A DNA stretch of 64,000 nucleotides, taken from contig JACJYV010000005.1 of NCBI GenBank assembly GCA_020635905.1, positions 496,001 to 560,000 of the forward strand, read 5' to 3'. Made by a program: the position numbers and the translations under genes. Origin of the DNA: Bacteroidia bacterium (lineage in GTDB: Bacteria; Bacteroidota; Bacteroidia; J057; JADKCL01). Shown in pieces: positions 24,994 to 33,512 of this stretch. Below the pieces are notes generated by a model. The model made no database searches and was not told the DNA's origin. It saw only the letters and a list, made by a program, of their open reading frames with translations. Each line of letters starts with the position of its first letter. Position 1 is the first letter of the stretch.

Positions 24994-26832
24994 ATGGAAA
25001 ACCACACAAAAGGGTTGGGCACAAGCGGTTGGAGAACCTTCCTCGAATCTCCCCGCAACCAGGTGATCCTGGTCGGGTTGCTGGCTTTTTTGCTCTATCT
25101 GCCCACCCTCAACTATGGCTACGCCCTCGACGACGACTTCCTGACCCAAAATACCCTCGTGGACCAGGGCTTGCAGGGCCTGCCCGACATCCTGACCCAC
25201 GGCTACCACTACGGTTACAACGGCGCCAACGACCTGGCTTACCGTCCCCATATTCTGGCCATGTTTACGGTGGAAAGGGTGCTGGTGGGCGACAATCCCC
25301 GCGTACATCACCTGGGAAACATCCTGCTCTACGTGCTCGCAGGCATGATGCTGACCCTGCTGCTGCAGCGCATGTTTTGGAACCGTCCTGCCTTGCTGCC
25401 CCTGCTGGTGGCCGTGCTTTGGGTGAGTTTGCCTGTTCACTCAGAAGTGGTTTGCTCCATCAAAAACCGGGAGGAAACCCTCGTCTTCACCTACCTGGTG
25501 CTGACCCTCCTCTTTTTCATCGACTACATGAAACACGGGCGCTCCTGGCGCATGGCTCTGGCCCTGCTGGCCTTTTTGCTGGCTCTCCTGACCAAGGAAA
25601 ATGCTATCACTTTCCTGCTGGTTATCCCCCTCATGTGCTGGTTTTTTTCAGAGGCTCCCGTGAAAAAGTGGGCCCTGGCCAGCCTGGCCTTTCTCATCCC
25701 GGCCGGCCTGTACCTCGGCCTCCGCTCCATGGCCCTCGACGACCTCCTGATCGGTCGCGAAATCGACGTGGCCACCAACTCCCTCGTGGCCGAAGGGCAC
25801 TGGCACCTGGGTTCTCTCCTGAAAATTCAGGGCAAATACCTTCAATTGACCGTCCTACCCCTGCAACTCAGCTGGGATTATTCTTACCAGCAAATCTCTT
25901 TGGCCCAGTTTTCCGATCCCTGGGCCTGGCTTAGTCTGGTGGGGGTGCTGGGCTTGCTCGCTTTGGGCGGCTGGGCTCTGGTTCGCAAAAAGGCCTTCGG
26001 CTTTGGCATTCTCTTTTATTTCATCACCCTTTCCCTGGTTTCCAACCTGTTTTTTCTGATGGGCACGGTGATGGGCGAGCGTTTTTTATTCACTCCCTCC
26101 CTCGGCTCGTGCATCTTTGGGGTCATGGGCATCCTGCACCTGGTCGAAAAGACGGAAAGCACGGAATCCACCCGGGTTCCAACTGGGCTGGTCCTGGGCA
26201 CCCTAACTGTATCCCTCCTCTTTTGCCTGCAAACCCTGAGAAGCGAACCTCCCTGGAAGGACAAAATGACCCTGTTTGAGGCGGGCATAAAATCTTCTCC
26301 CCGCAGCGCCAAGACCCACCTGGCCCTGGCCACTGAGTACCTGAATCTGGGTGAAAGCCTGGCAGAGCGGAACGAAAGGGATAAATATTTTAAGCGGGCT
26401 GCCGCTCAGGCCCAGGAGTCACTGGACCTGCTGCCCGAATTTGGTGCGGCCTGGTATGTGCTGGGCACGGCCCGTTTCGATCTGCAGCAGTTCAATCTGG
26501 CCGAAGCTGCCTACCTCAAATCCATCGAAAAGGGCGTCAAAGTCAAAGAATCCTGCAATTACCTGGGGGTGATGTACCTGCTCAACGACGATTTCGTGCC
26601 TGCCGCTGGGTGGTTTCAGAAATCCGTGGAGGCCGAAGGGGGAGCTACCTACGAACGACCCTGGATCAATCTGGGCATTATCGCCAGCCGTTTGGGAGAT
26701 TTTCCCCGTGCCATCAGCTACTTTGAACGGGCCCTGGAGATCAATCCCCACAACCCCCAGGCCCAGCGAAATCTGACTACTGCCCGCGAAGATCTACAGG
26801 CTGCCGCCGCGGATTCCGTACCGCATCCATGA
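24994..26832 (+). CDS. TMTC-like GT-C membrane protein with C-terminal TPRs
   Basis: A 612-residue protein. About ten membrane helices span residues 25-420. The first loop carries the acidic motif of GT-C glycosyltransferases (YGYALDDDFL, about residues 45-54), and the order of helices, KENAITF and GERFLF match the DUF1736/TMTC group of O-mannosyltransferase-like proteins. The last 160 residues are TPR repeats (AWYVLGTARFDLQQFNLAEA; RPWINLGIIASRLGDFPRAI). The predicted role is transfer of a sugar from a lipid-linked donor to exported proteins; donor and acceptor are unknown. It overlaps the HTTM gene by four bases (ATGA), so the two are translationally coupled. A second member lies at 52483. 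Confidence 0.8.
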   Translation: MENHTKGLGTSGWRTFLESPRNQVILVGLLAFLLYLPTLNYGYALDDDFLTQNTLVDQGLQGLPDILTHGYHYGYNGANDLAYRPHILAMFTVERVLVGDNPRVHHLGNILLYVLAGMMLTLLLQRMFWNRPALLPLLVAVLWVSLPVHSEVVCSIKNREETLVFTYLVLTLLFFIDYMKHGRSWRMALALLAFLLALLTKENAITFLLVIPLMCWFFSEAPVKKWALASLAFLIPAGLYLGLRSMALDDLLIGREIDVATNSLVAEGHWHLGSLLKIQGKYLQLTVLPLQLSWDYSYQQISLAQFSDPWAWLSLVGVLGLLALGGWALVRKKAFGFGILFYFITLSLVSNLFFLMGTVMGERFLFTPSLGSCIFGVMGILHLVEKTESTESTRVPTGLVLGTLTVSLLFCLQTLRSEPPWKDKMTLFEAGIKSSPRSAKTHLALATEYLNLGESLAERNERDKYFKRAAAQAQESLDLLPEFGAAWYVLGTARFDLQQFNLAEAAYLKSIEKGVKVKESCNYLGVMYLLNDDFVPAAGWFQKSVEAEGGATYERPWINLGIIASRLGDFPRAISYFERALEINPHNPQAQRNLTTAREDLQAAAADSVPHP

Positions 26833-28859
26833 GGGAATTTCTGGAAATATCCCGTTTTGAAGCACGCAACTGGATCTTTTTCGGGTTAAATGCCCTGCTG
26901 TCCGTGACCGGCTCCTGGCTGACCCTGCAACTGGCTCCCGAAAATCCCGACCTGCAACTGTATGTTTCCCGCATTTTTTTCTTTTTCCTCCTGGGGCAAA
27001 TATTCTACTGGCTGTTTTTGCGCCTGGAACAAACGAAGCAAAAGTTCTGGAGCTTTTTGTTTCGGGAAAATTCGGCCTGGAACCTGGGTTTCTTTCGCCT
27101 GATCTTCATGCTGGCGGTGTTTGGCAGTGTCAAAGGCTGGCTGGCACACGACCTGGCCCTCTGGACTCAATTACCCGCCCGGGATGCCGTGGGGCTGCCC
27201 TTTTTGGGGGAATGGGTGCAAATGATCCTGGTGGATGCACACACCTTTGCCCTGCTGGTCAGGATCACCATGATCCTGGCTCTGCTGTCTGCACTGGGCC
27301 TGTTTACCCGCATTTCCCTCAGCGCCTATGTATTGCTGGGCCTGTATGTGTGGGGTGTTCCCTTTCTTTATGGCAAATTAAATCACGTCCACATTGTCCT
27401 GTGGTTTCCCTTTTTCCTGGCTCTTTTTCCCTCAGGAGCGGCCTTTTCCCTGGATTCATTGCTGCTCAGATTGCTGAAGAAAAAACCAATTCCCCGCCAG
27501 AAATCTCCCGCCTACGGCATTCCCCTCCAACTCATTCTCCTGCAGATTGGGGTGATCTACACCTTTTCGGGATTGCACAAAATCTGGGATTCGGGCTTTG
27601 CCTGGGCGCTGAACGGAAATATGGTCAACCAGATGTGGCTGGAATGGTGGCAAAACTATGGAGAGATACCTGAGCTCAGGCTGGATAAATTTCCTGTATT
27701 GCTCAAATTTCTGGGGCTGGGCGTCATTTTCTGGGAATTGCTGGCCTTGTATCTGCTTTTTCACCGCCGGTTGCGCTGGTTGGTATTGCTGGGAGGAATG
27801 GCTCTCCACAATGCCAGCGGCTATTTCATGTACATCAATTTCCAGATGTTGCAAAGGGCTTACGTGGCTTTCATCGACTGGGTGGGAGTTTGGAATTGGA
27901 TTCGCCTGAAGATCTTTCGCCGCAAACCTCGTCCTTCTGCCTCAGCAAATTCCTCCCCCGAAATCTCCTCCTCTCCCTTCAGACTGGCCAAAGTGGGATT
28001 GGGCCTGGTCCTGATCAATGCCTTTTGCGGCCTGCTTGGCATCCATGCCTGGCCTTTTTCTGCCTATCCTTCCTATTCACGCCTCGTGCCTGTTACCTAC
28101 GACCACCTGCATTTTGAACTGGCAGATTTTGAGGGCAGGAAGATGGATCCAGACCAACTGGGCTTTTTTCAGGGTTTTCGCAAGGAATCCATTTTGCCCC
28201 TGGAAGACGATGTGCTGGAAAAGCTGGCCGAAGGAGATTCCCTGGGTGCCCGTGAACTATGCACTGCCTATCTGCGCAAATGGGAACTGGCCGTGCCTGC
28301 CTTTGCCCTGAGTCCGGAAATTAAGGTCTTTGCCTGGCAAACTGACCTCAATCCTGATCGCTGGTCCACACCCCTGCGTTCTGATTTCCTGTTTTCCTAT
28401 GTCCGGGACAGCCAGGCGGTTGCGGCCGCCAAAACCAGACTGAAGGAAAGCGAACCCCGTTTTTTTTACCAGAATAAGCTGATTTCTGGTCTCAGAGCTG
28501 TCACTTTTGTAAAACAATCCACGGACTGTCCCCCTGGTCTTTCAGGCGTATTCAGATTTTTTGGTCCTCCCGGCGACGAGCGCAACACAGACTGGATGTC
28601 TTTGGTGGCGACCATGAATGTGGCCATCGAGGGCCGCAGAACCATTTTTTCCTTTCAGGACGCCCTGGATAATTTCCGAGACCTCGCACCCCATTTTCCG
28701 GTTGAGAATGCTTCCTTTGAATATCCCGAAGGTCAATGGGACTTTCTGGAAGAATTGAAAACCTGGGCGGTGGACTGGCCGGAGGAAGTGCGCGACAATG
28801 AAGCTGCCTACGCTGCCGCCTGGCAGGAATTTCACCAGAAATCTACTTCCTCACCATGA
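26829..28859 (+). CDS. HTTM domain membrane protein
   Basis: A 676-residue protein. The first 370 residues contain about eight helices in the HTTM arrangement, the membrane part shared with vitamin K-dependent gamma-carboxylase: GFFRLIFMLAVFGSVKGWLA, LNHVHIVLWFPFFLALFPSG, IGVIYTFSGLHKIWDSGFAW. After one more helix near 400, a soluble region of about 260 residues follows, without recognisable motifs. Bacterial HTTM proteins have no settled function. Coupling to the TMTC-like gene suggests a joint step in envelope protein or glycan modification; this is inference. The last 17 bases overlap the 3' end of the opposite gene. Confidence 0.8.
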   Translation: MREFLEISRFEARNWIFFGLNALLSVTGSWLTLQLAPENPDLQLYVSRIFFFFLLGQIFYWLFLRLEQTKQKFWSFLFRENSAWNLGFFRLIFMLAVFGSVKGWLAHDLALWTQLPARDAVGLPFLGEWVQMILVDAHTFALLVRITMILALLSALGLFTRISLSAYVLLGLYVWGVPFLYGKLNHVHIVLWFPFFLALFPSGAAFSLDSLLLRLLKKKPIPRQKSPAYGIPLQLILLQIGVIYTFSGLHKIWDSGFAWALNGNMVNQMWLEWWQNYGEIPELRLDKFPVLLKFLGLGVIFWELLALYLLFHRRLRWLVLLGGMALHNASGYFMYINFQMLQRAYVAFIDWVGVWNWIRLKIFRRKPRPSASANSSPEISSSPFRLAKVGLGLVLINAFCGLLGIHAWPFSAYPSYSRLVPVTYDHLHFELADFEGRKMDPDQLGFFQGFRKESILPLEDDVLEKLAEGDSLGARELCTAYLRKWELAVPAFALSPEIKVFAWQTDLNPDRWSTPLRSDFLFSYVRDSQAVAAAKTRLKESEPRFFYQNKLISGLRAVTFVKQSTDCPPGLSGVFRFFGPPGDERNTDWMSLVATMNVAIEGRRTIFSFQDALDNFRDLAPHFPVENASFEYPEGQWDFLEELKTWAVDWPEEVRDNEAAYAAAWQEFHQKSTSSP

Positions 28860-30750
28860 GGCGGGTGCTCCAGCGCAGGTCATGACGCGGGTCGCTGGCT
28901 GTCAGCACGTACAACCCGTTGGGAATCCCGTCCAGGGAGATTTCCCAGGTGCCGTGCGACAATTGCTGGGGCAAACCCGGCAAAACCTGATTCCCCAGCA
29001 GGTCATACAATTCGAAACGGGGGTGCATGCCCTCCAGGCCCGGGCCCCCTACATTGAGCATCTGTGAGGCAGGATTGGGAAAAGCCACAATCCACGGATC
29101 AGCAAAGGTGGGATCAAGTCCCACCGTCTGGGCTTCCACTTCGTTGATTTTGTTGATCTCAGGATGGGTCAGTACCGTAGGCGGCACCGTGGTGCTGGGC
29201 CAGTTTACCACCAGAGAATCCACCACCGCATTATCGGCCAGACCGAAGGTAATGATAAAGGGCTGCTGCCCGGCAAAATGTCCCACCCCGGCATGGATTT
29301 CCCGCATTTGGCGGACCCCGCCGCTGTACACAATCACCCGCGCCCCGATGCAGTTGTGATTCACCCCGTTGGGCGCAATCAGCTTGACCCCGATCCAGTT
29401 TTTGCTGGTGCCAATATTATTTCTCAGAATCAGCACCTTATTGCCGATGTTATTGCGGTTGATGATCATGTCATAATCCCCGTCCAAATCCAGGTCAAAT
29501 GACTCGACCGCGTGAGGAGATTTTACCCACATCAGCCCCAGAGAATCCGTGATGTCGTTGAGGTAATGACTGGGATTCTGGTGAAAGAAAAAGGCCCGGT
29601 CTGTGGCGGGTTGATACACCGTTTCCGTGTACATCATGTCCACCAGCATGTCGTTGTCCATATCAAACCAGGTGGCATCCATGTTGCCCAGGTGATAGGA
29701 TTGGGGGTTATTGCGGATCAGGCGGCTGAGGTCCCAGGTCAGTTTGTAATTCTGGGCGGGACCGCCATTAACGGCCAGCACTGTGCGGCCTTCGCCCGGG
29801 TCAATGCCCCCATGCACCAGCACATGCAGCACATCCATGTCGCCGTCGTTGTCGAAGTCGTAGGGAAAAGCGCCCCATTGGCACAAGTCACGGGCCGTAT
29901 CTCCCAGCATAAACTGGGCATTATAATTTGCAGCAAAGGATTGATTGGAGAAAGTAAATCCCGAATTATTGCGCCAGAGAATTCCCCCCGAACGGCAATA
30001 AGGCGAAGTCAGAATATCCGTCCAGCCGTCGTTATTCCAGTCTACTGCCGAAACGCCATACTCGGGCTCCTTGGCCACCCCGATGTCGAAAGGCGAGGTC
30101 ACGTCCGTGAAGGTGCCGTCGCCGTTGCCCCGCATGAGGTGGTCGGCCACGAAGTAATTGGCGGGGTGGTCCTGGGAAAAAGTGCCAATGTACAGATCCA
30201 GATTTCCATCCAGGTTATAATCCAGAAAGCTGAAGCCTGAAATGCTGATCAGACCCAGGGACTCCAGGCCGTCGTTGGGTACGTGGGAAAATTTGCCTGT
30301 ACCATCCCCCAGCATCACACAGGGGCGGTCATTGGGGTAATTCACCGTGGCCAGGCTCCAGTGCCAGATGCCCGAAACCAGGTCCACATTGCCGTCATTA
30401 TTGATGTCGGCCAGACAGACAATGTCGCTGCGGCGGGTCGAATCGGGATAATCGGGATGGATATTCACGCCTGAGTAGGCGGTAATGTCCACAAAGATGC
30501 GGTCCATCGTATCCTGCGAAGCAGGATTCTGCTGGTTGAGATACACCCGGATCAGATCCCGCTGATTATAATTTTCCACCAGCACCAGATCAGGATAATC
30601 GTCGTTATTCAGGTCCGTGGCATGAATCCGCATGGCAATCGCACTGTCCATCCCGACCGAATCCGTAATATCCGTAAACCAGGTCGCGTTCTGGGCAGGG
30701 AGCACCATTGTCAGCAGGAGCAGAGTAAAGAGGGTAAAGAATTTTTTCAT
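28843..30750 (-). CDS. FG-GAP/UnbV repeat protein with T9SS type A domain
   Basis: A 635-residue secreted protein; the signal peptide ends VLPAQN (about 20). Residues of about 35-440 contain FG-GAP/VCBS-type calcium-binding repeats (DLNNDDYPDLVLVEN; DINNDGNVDLVSG; DYNLDGNLDLYIG; DWNNDGWTDILTS; DFDNDGDMDVLH), forming a beta-propeller. About 455-530 matches the ASPIC/UnbV module (KNWIGVKLIAPNGVNHNCIG; DSLVVNWPS). The tail (IVAFPNPASQMLNVGG ... NGLYVLTAS) is a T9SS type A sorting signal. The likely place is the outer cell surface. It has a good promoter and is convergent with the HTTM gene. Confidence 0.9.
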   Translation of the reverse strand: MKKFFTLFTLLLLTMVLPAQNATWFTDITDSVGMDSAIAMRIHATDLNNDDYPDLVLVENYNQRDLIRVYLNQQNPASQDTMDRIFVDITAYSGVNIHPDYPDSTRRSDIVCLADINNDGNVDLVSGIWHWSLATVNYPNDRPCVMLGDGTGKFSHVPNDGLESLGLISISGFSFLDYNLDGNLDLYIGTFSQDHPANYFVADHLMRGNGDGTFTDVTSPFDIGVAKEPEYGVSAVDWNNDGWTDILTSPYCRSGGILWRNNSGFTFSNQSFAANYNAQFMLGDTARDLCQWGAFPYDFDNDGDMDVLHVLVHGGIDPGEGRTVLAVNGGPAQNYKLTWDLSRLIRNNPQSYHLGNMDATWFDMDNDMLVDMMYTETVYQPATDRAFFFHQNPSHYLNDITDSLGLMWVKSPHAVESFDLDLDGDYDMIINRNNIGNKVLILRNNIGTSKNWIGVKLIAPNGVNHNCIGARVIVYSGGVRQMREIHAGVGHFAGQQPFIITFGLADNAVVDSLVVNWPSTTVPPTVLTHPEINKINEVEAQTVGLDPTFADPWIVAFPNPASQMLNVGGPGLEGMHPRFELYDLLGNQVLPGLPQQLSHGTWEISLDGIPNGLYVLTASDPRHDLRWSTRLMVRK

Positions 30751-30775
30751 AGGTTCTTTCAGGTTAAAATCTTCC

Positions 30776-30807
30776 TTAAAATATAAAAATCCTGCTAAAG
30801 GGCCAAA
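30776..30807 (-). promoter_or_regulatory. candidate promoter of the FG-GAP gene
   Basis: On the minus strand TTTG (30807-30804), a 20-base spacer and TATTTTAA (30783-30776); the -7 element has two mismatches. It lies 26 bases before the start codon. Confidence 0.45.
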
Positions 30808-30954
30808 GCAGAGTGACCCCTAATTTTTGGATTTACTTTTTGAGGGTGAAGAAATTAGGACAGGTGAGGGTTTTGAAAATTGTCAAAGATGAAATTTACA
30901 GTAGGATAATTGTTCATTGTTTTTTGCCAATTGATAATTGATCAATCTTCTGTT

Positions 30955-31215
30955 CCCCGGAACAGGCGGGAAGCCCCCGCAGGGGCGATAGATCAGTAGC
31001 CCGGGGCATCAGCCCCGGGTCATGAAACGAACGGGTCATTGAGCCCCTTCCGGGCGTCACCACCACGTAGGGAATCCACCATACGGATCAGGTACCGCCC
31101 CGCTGGGGCTCTCTCTACCATGCGGCATATTCCCGGGGCTCACGCCCCGGGCTACAAAGGTACCGTCCCTCGGGGACTCCCTTCGAGCCCTCCTGGCTCG
31201 GGCTAACCATCCGGG
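30955..31215. repeat. GC-rich REP-like palindrome cluster
   Basis: The gap 30751-31400 is AT-rich at the left and then holds a 260-base cluster of palindromes: GCCCGGGGCATCAGCCCCGG, CCCGGGGCTCACGCCCCGGG, GCCCCGCTGGGGC and GAGCC-CTCCT-GGCTC, with linkers such as TACAAAGGTACCGTCCCTCG. This is the form of REP/BIME elements, which are mobilised by RAYT-type transposases elsewhere in a genome. The rest of the gap has no gene that I can support. Confidence 0.65.
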
Positions 31216-31336
31216 AAGCTCCAAAAGCAAAGAAGATCAAGGCGGGCGCAGGTGAAGAAAGCGGAGTTTACTGAGGTAAATGAGCATTTCTTCACCAAGC
31301 CCAACGCAGAGATTCGCAGCTTTTGGAGCTACCCAC

Positions 31337-31370
31337 AAAAAAATCCCCCCGGATTATCTCCGGGGGGATC
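31337..31370 (-). terminator. intrinsic terminator, minus strand
   Basis: ATCCCCCCGG pairs with CCGGGGGGAT, and the minus strand continues with seven T residues. It lies 30 bases past the stop of the T9SS gene at 31401. Confidence 0.9.
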
Positions 31371-31400
31371 CAGCGTTCAGCTTAATTCAACTACCCTTTT

Positions 31401-32765
31401 TTACTTATTGAGGATCAGTTTGGTGGTTTCGGTAACCCCGGATTCAGAGGTCATTTTTCCGATATACATACCGCCGGGGAGCTCACCTGCATTGAAGTCC
31501 AGTTGGTACTCCTTGTAGGCTTCGGCTTTGCCGTTGAAGAGGGTGGTGATTTTCTTGCCGGTCAGGGAGAAGATTTCCACTTTCACATCTTCAGTTTCGG
31601 TCACGTTGAAGGTGATTTTGGTTGCGCCTTCGAAGGGGTTGGGGTAAGCTTCCAGAGAGGAGGTGGCTTCGAAATCGGGAGCGAGAGCCACACCAGATTC
31701 GCCTTCTGCACCCATTTTGTTATTGCAGTAGCCCAGAGTCCAGCCGGAGTTCAGTTTGCTTTGCACCTGGTAAGAGTAAACACATTTGTTGCGGTTGTGG
31801 TTGTCACACATTTTCACTTTGCTTCCGCAGTGTACATCTTCCACGATTACGTCCACATCGTCGCTGGCCTGGCAGCCGGAAGCGTCCGTGATGGTCACGC
31901 TGTAGGTGGTGTTGGTGGTGGGGCAAACGTTGATGCTTTCCGTGGTTTCACCCGTGCTCCAGAGGTAGGTGTAAGGACCGTTTCCGTTGGCGGGGGTGGC
32001 CGTCAGGGAAGTACATTCCATGGGGCTGTATCCGTAGTAAACCGTCTGGTCGGTGCCGGCATCCGCAGTCAGGTTGCAGGTCAGATAGACGATGTTATTG
32101 GAACCGTTGCAGTAGTCAAACAAGCCGGAACCTACTTCCAGACCTTTCACCCGAACCGCGTTGGGCAGACCCCGGGTAATGATGTACATGTTTACGCAGT
32201 AGGATTTGGCGGGCAGACCTGAGTAATTGTCCACGTAGGTGTACCACAGGTTATTGGCCGGAGGACCAGGACAGGTCGGGGCAAAGGGAGCGCCAAAGCC
32301 GGTCAGGTAATCAGGATTATTGGGTGAATCAGGAGAATTGGCGGTGTACCAGATGCAGGTGGAGTCTCCACTGGGGCAGGGGCTGGATACAGGAGGACAC
32401 TCCATTTGGGAAGGATCCCAGGCCAGAACCTGATTATAGTAGCCCACCGCAGCGCGGCAGTTGGTACAGCCGTCAGCGGCCTGTCCGGATACCAGGTAAG
32501 GAGTAAATCCACCAGGTTGAATGATGGCGTCATTGCCATAAACTTCAAACCAGAAATCAATCGTGTAATCGTAGGAGTTGAGATACCCGCCGCCGACGCA
32601 AAGTGTCAGATCAATGAGGTAATCTCCGTTGCCCATGTCTGTGACATTATTGAGGGTGAGCTGTGAGTCGTCACAATATCCTGCTTTTACATGGGTGAAT
32701 CCAAAAGAAAGGAAAAGAACCAGAAAGGACAGCAAGAGTGTTTTGTTAATGGTAGGTGTTTTCAT
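31401..32765 (-). CDS. secreted Cys-rich protein with T9SS type A domain
   Basis: A 454-residue protein. The signal peptide ends FTHVKA (about 28). Residues of about 30-240 are rich in Cys, Tyr and Pro and form a domain that I do not recognise (NNVTDMGNGDYLIDLTLCVG). About 245-315 is a PKD/Ig-like module (NGPYTYLWSTGETTESINVC; TYSVTITDASGCQ). After a short basic Cys segment (HCGSKVKMCDNHNRNKC), the C-terminal 90 residues (LEAYPNPFEGATKITFNVTE ... PGGMYIGKMTSESG) are the type A T9SS signal. This tail resembles that of the 4,245-residue protein. It is probably displayed on the surface; its function is unknown. Confidence 0.82.
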   Translation of the reverse strand: MKTPTINKTLLLSFLVLFLSFGFTHVKAGYCDDSQLTLNNVTDMGNGDYLIDLTLCVGGGYLNSYDYTIDFWFEVYGNDAIIQPGGFTPYLVSGQAADGCTNCRAAVGYYNQVLAWDPSQMECPPVSSPCPSGDSTCIWYTANSPDSPNNPDYLTGFGAPFAPTCPGPPANNLWYTYVDNYSGLPAKSYCVNMYIITRGLPNAVRVKGLEVGSGLFDYCNGSNNIVYLTCNLTADAGTDQTVYYGYSPMECTSLTATPANGNGPYTYLWSTGETTESINVCPTTNTTYSVTITDASGCQASDDVDVIVEDVHCGSKVKMCDNHNRNKCVYSYQVQSKLNSGWTLGYCNNKMGAEGESGVALAPDFEATSSLEAYPNPFEGATKITFNVTETEDVKVEIFSLTGKKITTLFNGKAEAYKEYQLDFNAGELPGGMYIGKMTSESGVTETTKLILNK

Positions 32766-33261
32766 AATTAAAGGGTTTAAGGATAAATGTTTGTTAATAA
32801 ATTTGCGTTATGGTCATAAAAATCCTGCCCCGCGATCGGCTAAATCTGCGGAATCTTAAAGAAGGCAAGAAGGAGAAAAAGAACGGTTTGTGTTTGGCGT
32901 AGTAAAGAGGGTTGTCAGTAAAAAAAGTTCGGTTATGGTTTAAAAAAGGGTGATGGCTGTGAGGGCCGTTCGTTATATAGAGTAAATATATCCTGTTTTT
33001 CCATACGGCCCTAACACAATATCGGCCCGGATATCTTCCCGCAGATGTAAAGTTTTGGGGGAATATTCAGGGAATTTTCAAAGATGAATAGTCAGAAATT
33101 GGCTTTTTACCTGTTTATCTGGCAAAAACGCCGACAAAAACCATAATAATTATTTCACATCCTAACTTCCCTGTTGTTAGGAATTTGAATTTGTTTCAGG
33201 TTTTGCAATAAAATTTTTGAAATTATTTTCATGGAATTCGTTTTTGCCTGACCCAAAATTG

Positions 33262-33298
33262 AAAAATCCCCCCTTCGCCTGTCTGGCTCTGGGGGGAC
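33262..33298 (-). terminator. candidate terminator of the alpha-2-macroglobulin gene
   Basis: On the minus strand TCCCCCC pairs with GGGGGGA around an inner GCC/GGC helix and is followed by five T residues. It lies about 215 bases past the stop codon, which is far, so a long 3' UTR is implied. Confidence 0.6.
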
Positions 33299-33420
33299 CT
33301 CTCTTCCCGTATTAATTGTTTAAAGAACGTAACGCTTGATTTAGTCGTCGTACTTTTAAGGTGCCGGGCTTTTTACCGTTCCATAAAAGTTTTTTATTTT
33401 TTTTCAGGAAGGTCGGGTGC

Positions 33421-33499
33421 CGGGCAGCGAGAGGCGAGACAGTCGGCATTGTTTTAGGAGAAACAGAATACCCTTATGCACGTCGCTACTCGCTGCCCG
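33421..33499. repeat. 11-bp perfect inverted repeat beyond the macroglobulin gene
   Basis: CGGGCAGCGAG (33421-33431) pairs with CTCGCTGCCCG (33489-33499), and the stem can be continued by CGA with TCG. The loop is about 57 bases. It starts 13 bases after the stop codon of the macroglobulin gene. Confidence 0.6.
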
Positions 33500-33512
33500 A
33501 TCCCTGGCTTCC

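Larger units (their letters stand above)
32766..33512. other. AT-rich intergenic region with hairpins
   Basis: A 747-base gap. Besides the terminator at 33262-33298 and the inverted repeat at 33421-33499, a stem GGGCCGT/ACGGCCC spans 32963-33017 around an AT-rich loop, where the promoter of the downstream T9SS gene might lie. No open frame looks like protein. Confidence 0.4.

Noticed and set aside
31252..31518. Plus-strand frame of 88 codons
   Set aside because: It overlaps a strong minus-strand terminator and the 3' end of the T9SS gene and has no protein character.
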